Assembly: GCA_951230915.1 (NCBI GenBank)
Contig: OX579633.1
Span: 49,676,029 to 49,740,028, forward strand
DNA length: 64,000 bases
Source of the DNA: Antitrichia curtipendula
Taxonomy: Eukaryota; Streptophyta; Bryopsida; Hypnales; Leucodontaceae
Direction: 5' to 3'
Under the pieces are notes generated by a model. The model was not told the DNA's origin, ran no database searches, and worked only from the letters and a program-made list of their open reading frames with translations. Shown piece by piece: positions 59,513 to 64,000 of the stretch. The number at the start of each line of letters is the position of its first letter. Position 1 is the stretch's first letter. The position numbers were made by a program, and so were the translations under genes.

Positions 59513-62460
59513 TTATGCAATAGAACAACCTGTTACATCACGCCACTTGAGGTAGAGCAAGCCACCATGGTAATGAGTATATGCCCCCGCCACAACCAGA
59601 ATATGAAACAACTGGTGGCTGTTTCCTATGATGTCGAAAGTTCCAGGTTTCCACCGTTCTGGGATACGAGTAGCATAGATCAGGGCACCTACACCGTACA
59701 TAATGCCCATTGCGATTTCCATTTTCAGGGTTTGGTAAGCTACGGGCTCATCTTGGTATAACAAAATCTTGTGCACACATGGGATAATACCTGACACTCC
59801 CATAGTGAAAAACAATATCGCACGAAATGGGCGGTATTCTGCACTCTGAAACACGGGTAACAAAGATGCACCTATCGTGCCAATCCCCATCGTTGTGATG
59901 ATAGCCAGGTACATCTTGCACAGGAAAGGGTTGCACATAAAGCTGTAATACACCTGCCCAATTTGACAGCCACAGGTAATGTTACCCGTTAAAATTACTT
60001 CTCAATACAATGAGATAGGTCAAATCCAGTTACCACATCCAAGCTGTGTATTCCAGCAATGGCACACAAAGCTATTAATTGAGTACATTGGCGATAAATC
60101 TGAATATACTAATTTCTTGTGTCTAAATGTTGGTCAGTGCAATGTGCACTCCTCGTGATGACAATGGACTTAACAGAGTATAGCACAGATTCATGCGAAA
60201 TAAGGCCACTAAAGACAGGTTGAAGCAACAGGTTTGAAATAACAAGCTGAAAATTTGAAGTAATGTCATGTGAAACTAGGGGTGACATAACAAGCTTATA
60301 ATCCGTTCAATTTATGACATCTTACGACACATTGGAGGTAACAAGTAGCCAATCCATCTCAATGTGGTCGCGCAAAACCTTGTTATCTCAAGCATTTTAG
60401 CATGCCATGCAGGAACCATGTTAACACCACCTCTTCCTGCTCATTCTTGTTACTTGAACCAGTGTAAAGTCAATGTTGAACAAAATGTGTCAAAATGAAA
60501 AAAAATGGTTATTGCACCAACCAAGGTGTAGGATTTCTTGTTTTCTCAAATGTATTGCTTCGACCTATGGAATATAAAGTGACCCTTAAAAGGCTCTAGT
60601 TCAGTGAAGCAGGAAACGTACAGGTGGGTAAAATGAGGCTGCAATAAGTGTCGAAATCCCCGCGTAATCCATCCGCATCAATCCGTAGAAATATGATTTT
60701 GAAAGGCAGCCGAATAGGTGACACGTTGCGCTTGCCAACAAGCAGAACATTGCACCTCCTAAGAACACGAAGAAAGGCCAACGTGTGATCGGTCTCTGCA
60801 TCATCCACAACACCAGGATTCAATATACTTCAACAAACACCTCTTCCTTTCAAACCCTATTCCAACTGTGGTATGATGATTCACCAAATTTTACATTACA
60901 TACCAACTTGATCACACGCTGCAATTTCTCGTTTAGTATTAAACCCTAAAGGACCAAATTGGGCATCATGTTCTTTAGGTAATATGGATACTCTCTTTTG
61001 TCCAATTGTATTTGTTTTCAACCAATGCATACAGTGTGCTTCACTCATTCAGGTGATAATAAATTTGGCCCCATCTGAATTACAGGTTATTCACAATATG
61101 ATCAATCAAGTTGGTCATTTAAAACCATGAACCCCGCTAAATAACCTGTGTCAACACGTCTGGTTTCATCCTGTTCTTTATTCCTGTAGGCTCCACACCA
61201 CCAACAGATTCCAGCAGAGAATCAGACTTGGCAGGAACCTAATGAAGTGGACAATTAAAATCACTGATCTTATATTGATTAGAGGTGAGATGACTCAAAA
61301 TTCTTGAAACGATACCAAGACCTTGTACAGAGAGGCTTAGAAAGGGCCCTACCTGAATGCATTGCGTGCCGTCGTAAGTGCCAGGAACGCAACTGGAAAG
61401 AGCTTCCGGCAGCTGCAAATACGAGGGCCATGAGTCTATAATTTCAGATTGCCATCTCTGAAAAGTACTTGGCTCCACAATGGTTGGCAACTCCGTAGCC
61501 GTGTAGATGGTGAGCCCCAGAAAGAGAAGAAATCCAACCAAGTGTCTGTCACAACCCATCCCAACAAAATCACACTCATACCCAACCTGTGGTCAAGTCC
61601 CCATTTATTGTTTTTGGTAATTTTAAAACAAGTTTTATGACAAAAATATTTCGAAATTCAATATCTTCCACTCGGTAGGTCCAAATCAAGTAAAACCATC
61701 AGTGTAGAGATCCCCTGATTCCCCTCCCATAGTCCAAGGCTTTCCAACTATACCACAGCCTCCTTCGTTGACTCCACGATCACAAAGATGCATGACTTGA
61801 CTACAAAATAAAACATAAATAAAGAACTCTGCAAATTCAAGCGAGGGTTCATTGAGTAAATTCCATCCTTCCAAGAGCAGTAAACTTGTGAATCAGCGAA
61901 TTATGCTTCATGAAACCCCCCGAATTCTTTCTACAAATTTCTCAAAGTTCATCACACAGGACAAGAAACTACGGCACGCAACTAGGGCATGGTACATCCC
62001 GAAGCGCATATCCTTAGTTCTTCCTCTCCACAGAACAATAAATAAAACAACACAAATACCAGACTCAATATCTACAATCCCATTCACAAGGGCTTCCTTC
62101 CGAAGGGGGAACGCACATGCCCAAAGACACACAAGCGACCAATTCAGAATCAATTCCGCAGTGCAATCCAACCCGAAAGGAAAACCATTCGTTCCACACT
62201 TACGTCCAGATGTTGAACGTTTCGTTGTGCATGTGAAAGACGGAGAGCAGGGCTTTTTTGAACGGGTAATCCACCCGGTAGTATCGCAGAATGTAATTGT
62301 TGTCCCGCAAATAATCGGGAAGCGCCTTGAATTCCACAAGCTGGTCGCGGACATTGCTCCACAACTCCATCGCCCTTTCTCTCGGACTACTCGACCTCTC
62401 CAGCAACCCCCCCATCCCTTCCATCTCGACGACCCCCTTGCTCCTCCACCTCCTCATCAT
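59513..62460 (-). CDS. Heptahelical transmembrane protein (HHP, adiponectin receptor/PAQR family)
   Basis: Five exons leftwards: 62460-62204, 61545-61353, 61238-61146, 60795-60622, 59953-59513; 385 residues. The first ATG in frame is MMRRWRSKG; no earlier in-frame ATG was seen. The cytosolic N-terminus has the family block LPDYLRDNNYILRYYRVDYP then SVFHMHNETFNIWTH. Seven hydrophobic helices follow: HLVGFLLFLGLTIY, WPFFVFLGGAMFCLLAS, YAGISTLIAASFYPP, MYLAIITTMGIGTIGAS, ILFFTMGVSGIIPCVH, IAMGIMYGVGALIYATR and FHILVVAGAYTHY. The zinc-site histidines of PAQR receptors are matched by H207 (CHLFGC) and H352/H356 (SHQLFH). Arabidopsis HHP proteins respond to sugars, hormones and cold; animal relatives act as ceramidases. 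The first loop (about 65 residues of exons 2-3) is long, as in plant HHPs. No lesions seen. Confidence 0.94.
60939..61136 (+). mobile_element. Short intronic TTAA-family element, copy 4
   Basis: Lies in intron 3 of the heptahelical gene. Starts TTAAACCCTAAAGGACC, nearly the terminus of the 0.93-kb elements, then AAATTGGGCATCATG, AATTTGGCCCCATCTGAAT and TAAAACCATGAACCCC. The best left end of the short intronic family; the right end is decayed. Confidence 0.65.
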
Positions 62461-62985
62461 GGCGCAGTCCTGATCCGACAAACTTCGTCTCCTCTGCCTC
62501 CCGAACCTCAGAAACGCCGCCAATTCAACCTCAAAGCACCTCCTAAACGCACACAAACATAGTCCTGGTCTCGAATTTGGGATTCGGGAGGAAGAAGCAT
62601 CATCGCAGGGTGTTCAGAAGCGGCATCTTGGGACTCAACTTACATGATCACGCAATCGCACCGCTTGTACAAGAACTGACGCTTTGGCTGTCGAGGGCCG
62701 TGGATGTTGTGGTCCCCAGATCTCACGTTGCAGCCATTGATGATCAGGAATTGCGAGGGACGGGGACCGCCACGGCGCGAGAATTCTGCGGCGAGGATGC
62801 GTCGGCCGTGGCCCTGAATTTCCCAGCGAGCGTGCATAGGGAGGGCTGATCAAAGCTGGGAATACAATGGCGACGCAGGGCACGGCAAGGACGAAACAAC
62901 CCCCGCGAACTCGGGCCACGCCCTGCTGATCAGAAAGCCCCAGCCGTACAATCAACCTCTTTAATATCGCCCGCGATAGTGGCAC
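62461..62985 (-). promoter_or_regulatory. Upstream region of the heptahelical gene
   Basis: GC-rich sequence upstream of the ATG at 62460. A five-codon upstream frame (MFVCV, 62560-62543) ends 82 bases before the main start. Open frames on both strands here match no family. Transcription start not identified. Confidence 0.4.
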
Positions 62986-63245
62986 ATGTTCGGGGGTCGT
63001 CCCTAGCCCTAATGGCACATGGCTAGCCCTAATATCACCTAGTCTAGTATAACATCCTCTGTTTTATCACCGACCCTAATATCACATCCTTTGTTGCTCC
63101 CACCGACCCCTAATATCACATTTGCAAGCCATTTTACAAGCCTTTTGGCAGGCTTGTTCCTAAACCTTTCTCCAAGCTCTCACCAAGCCCTAATATCAGA
63201 TCTCTAAGCCTTAACCAACTCCTAATTTACCTACTAATTGAAGCC
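62985..63245. repeat. Degenerate CCCTAATATCACAT tandem array, left part
   Basis: The phrase AGCCCTAATATCACATC with variable spacers recurs about seven times at intervals of 25-45 bases. It resumes after the TTAA element, at about 63845-64000, as AGCCCTCATATCGCATCTCC and similar words. Confidence 0.65.
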
Positions 63246-63822
63246 TTAACCTCCAAAGACCAAACATTCGAATTTCAAACAACGGTTAGATGAATGTAAA
63301 TATGTCCCAAGTACACAAAAAAATTATTTTTTTGTCCATCTAAATATTTGTAGATTCTTGTATTAGTTCTTCTACATTTGTACAATATAGATAATTACAA
63401 CTTCATTGTGCAAATATTCTATATAGTTGAAGGAAAATCATTGTATTTAACTTCAAAAAATAATTTTTTTAAATTTACAATATAACACTTTTGTAAAATA
63501 TTCTAATAAATAAGTAAAATTGAAATCTTAAAAATTTACCATAATTAGAATATAACATTTTTAATTCATAAAAAAACACCTTATGAAAATTATATATTGA
63601 TAGTAAATATGTTGATAGTAAATTTTAGAAAAAAATATGAATTGTTTTACTTCAAATTTTATTGAAAAATATTGATTAAAGTAAAAATTGATCTAGCCAT
63701 ATGGATATATTTTGCACTTTTGTTTAAAAGTCATTATTATATTATTATTTTTAGTTTCATTTTATGATACATCTCTACTATTTTAGAAATTTGAACTACC
63801 TCTTTGGTCTTTTAGAAGTTAA
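63246..63822. mobile_element. TTAA-ended inverted-repeat element, short form (577 bp)
   Basis: The left end is TTAACCTCCAAAGACCAAA; the right end is TTTGGTCTTTTAGAAGTTAA, a good inverted repeat with TTAA on both sides. It interrupts the CCCTAATATCACAT array, so it is younger than the array. Interior is very AT-rich and noncoding. Confidence 0.7.
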
Positions 63823-64000
63823 TTTCACATGACTTAAAAGTCCTTATATCAAATAATATAATTTCTCACCAAGTTTTAATATCTTATCTCAAAACCTTTC
63901 AAGTAGCCCTAGTTTTTATCTCTAAGCCCTTCCCTAAATCATTATTTACAATTTCAAATCACTCATCAAGCCCTCATATCGCATCTCCAAAACTATCGCC

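Overview
The window is nuclear DNA of a land plant. Five spliced genes and a sixth, partial one, all with plant family relationships, sit in AT-rich sequence full of transposon remnants. Introns have GT..AG borders, and reading frames stay open across every junction I propose. No seed-plant hallmark is visible and the species cannot be named; a bryophyte or lycophyte would fit, but that is a guess.

Genes from left to right. 1-210 (-) is the 5' end of an NDR1/HIN1-like (LEA-2) membrane protein cut by the window edge. 2687-5215 (-) is a complete 7-exon gene for translation initiation factor eIF3i. 13438-19055 (+) is a 7-exon U-box/armadillo E3 ubiquitin ligase of 1030 aa, like the long PUB42/43/44 class. 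36553-42735 (+) is a 12-exon gene for a 1106-aa protein with a RING at each end and Pumilio-like repeats between them. 50628-58382 (+) is an 11-exon GRDP/DUF1399 gene of 877 aa. 59513-62460 (-) is a 5-exon heptahelical (adiponectin-receptor/PAQR) gene of 385 aa. The GRDP and heptahelical genes converge tail to tail. Nothing indicates a shared pathway, although two of the genes encode predicted ubiquitin ligases.

Between the genes, 5.2-12 kb, 19-35 kb, 42.8-50 kb and 63-64 kb are repeat territory. The most striking family has inverted ends close to TTAACCCCTAAAGGACC. Three copies are 925-935 bp, one is about 0.95 kb plus a nested insertion, and two are about 0.58 kb. Every well-defined end starts with TTAA, as expected of piggyBac-type target duplications. 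A set of about 180-230 bp relatives lies in introns of the GRDP and heptahelical genes. Other elements are a CACTA terminus with subterminal tandem repeats, hAT transposase fragments with in-frame stops, two copies of a GC-ended MITE with 7-8 bp target duplications, a Harbinger-like MITE with TTA duplications, two copies of a short AATGCCCGA-ended MITE, a poly(T)-headed retroposon tail, fold-back hairpins, and a CCCTAATATCACAT array interrupted by a TTAA element.

Limits: gene models were built by eye from frame continuity, splice signals and remembered family sequences. UTRs, promoters and some junctions (for example the end of exon 2 of the RING gene) are uncertain. No homology search or folding program was run.
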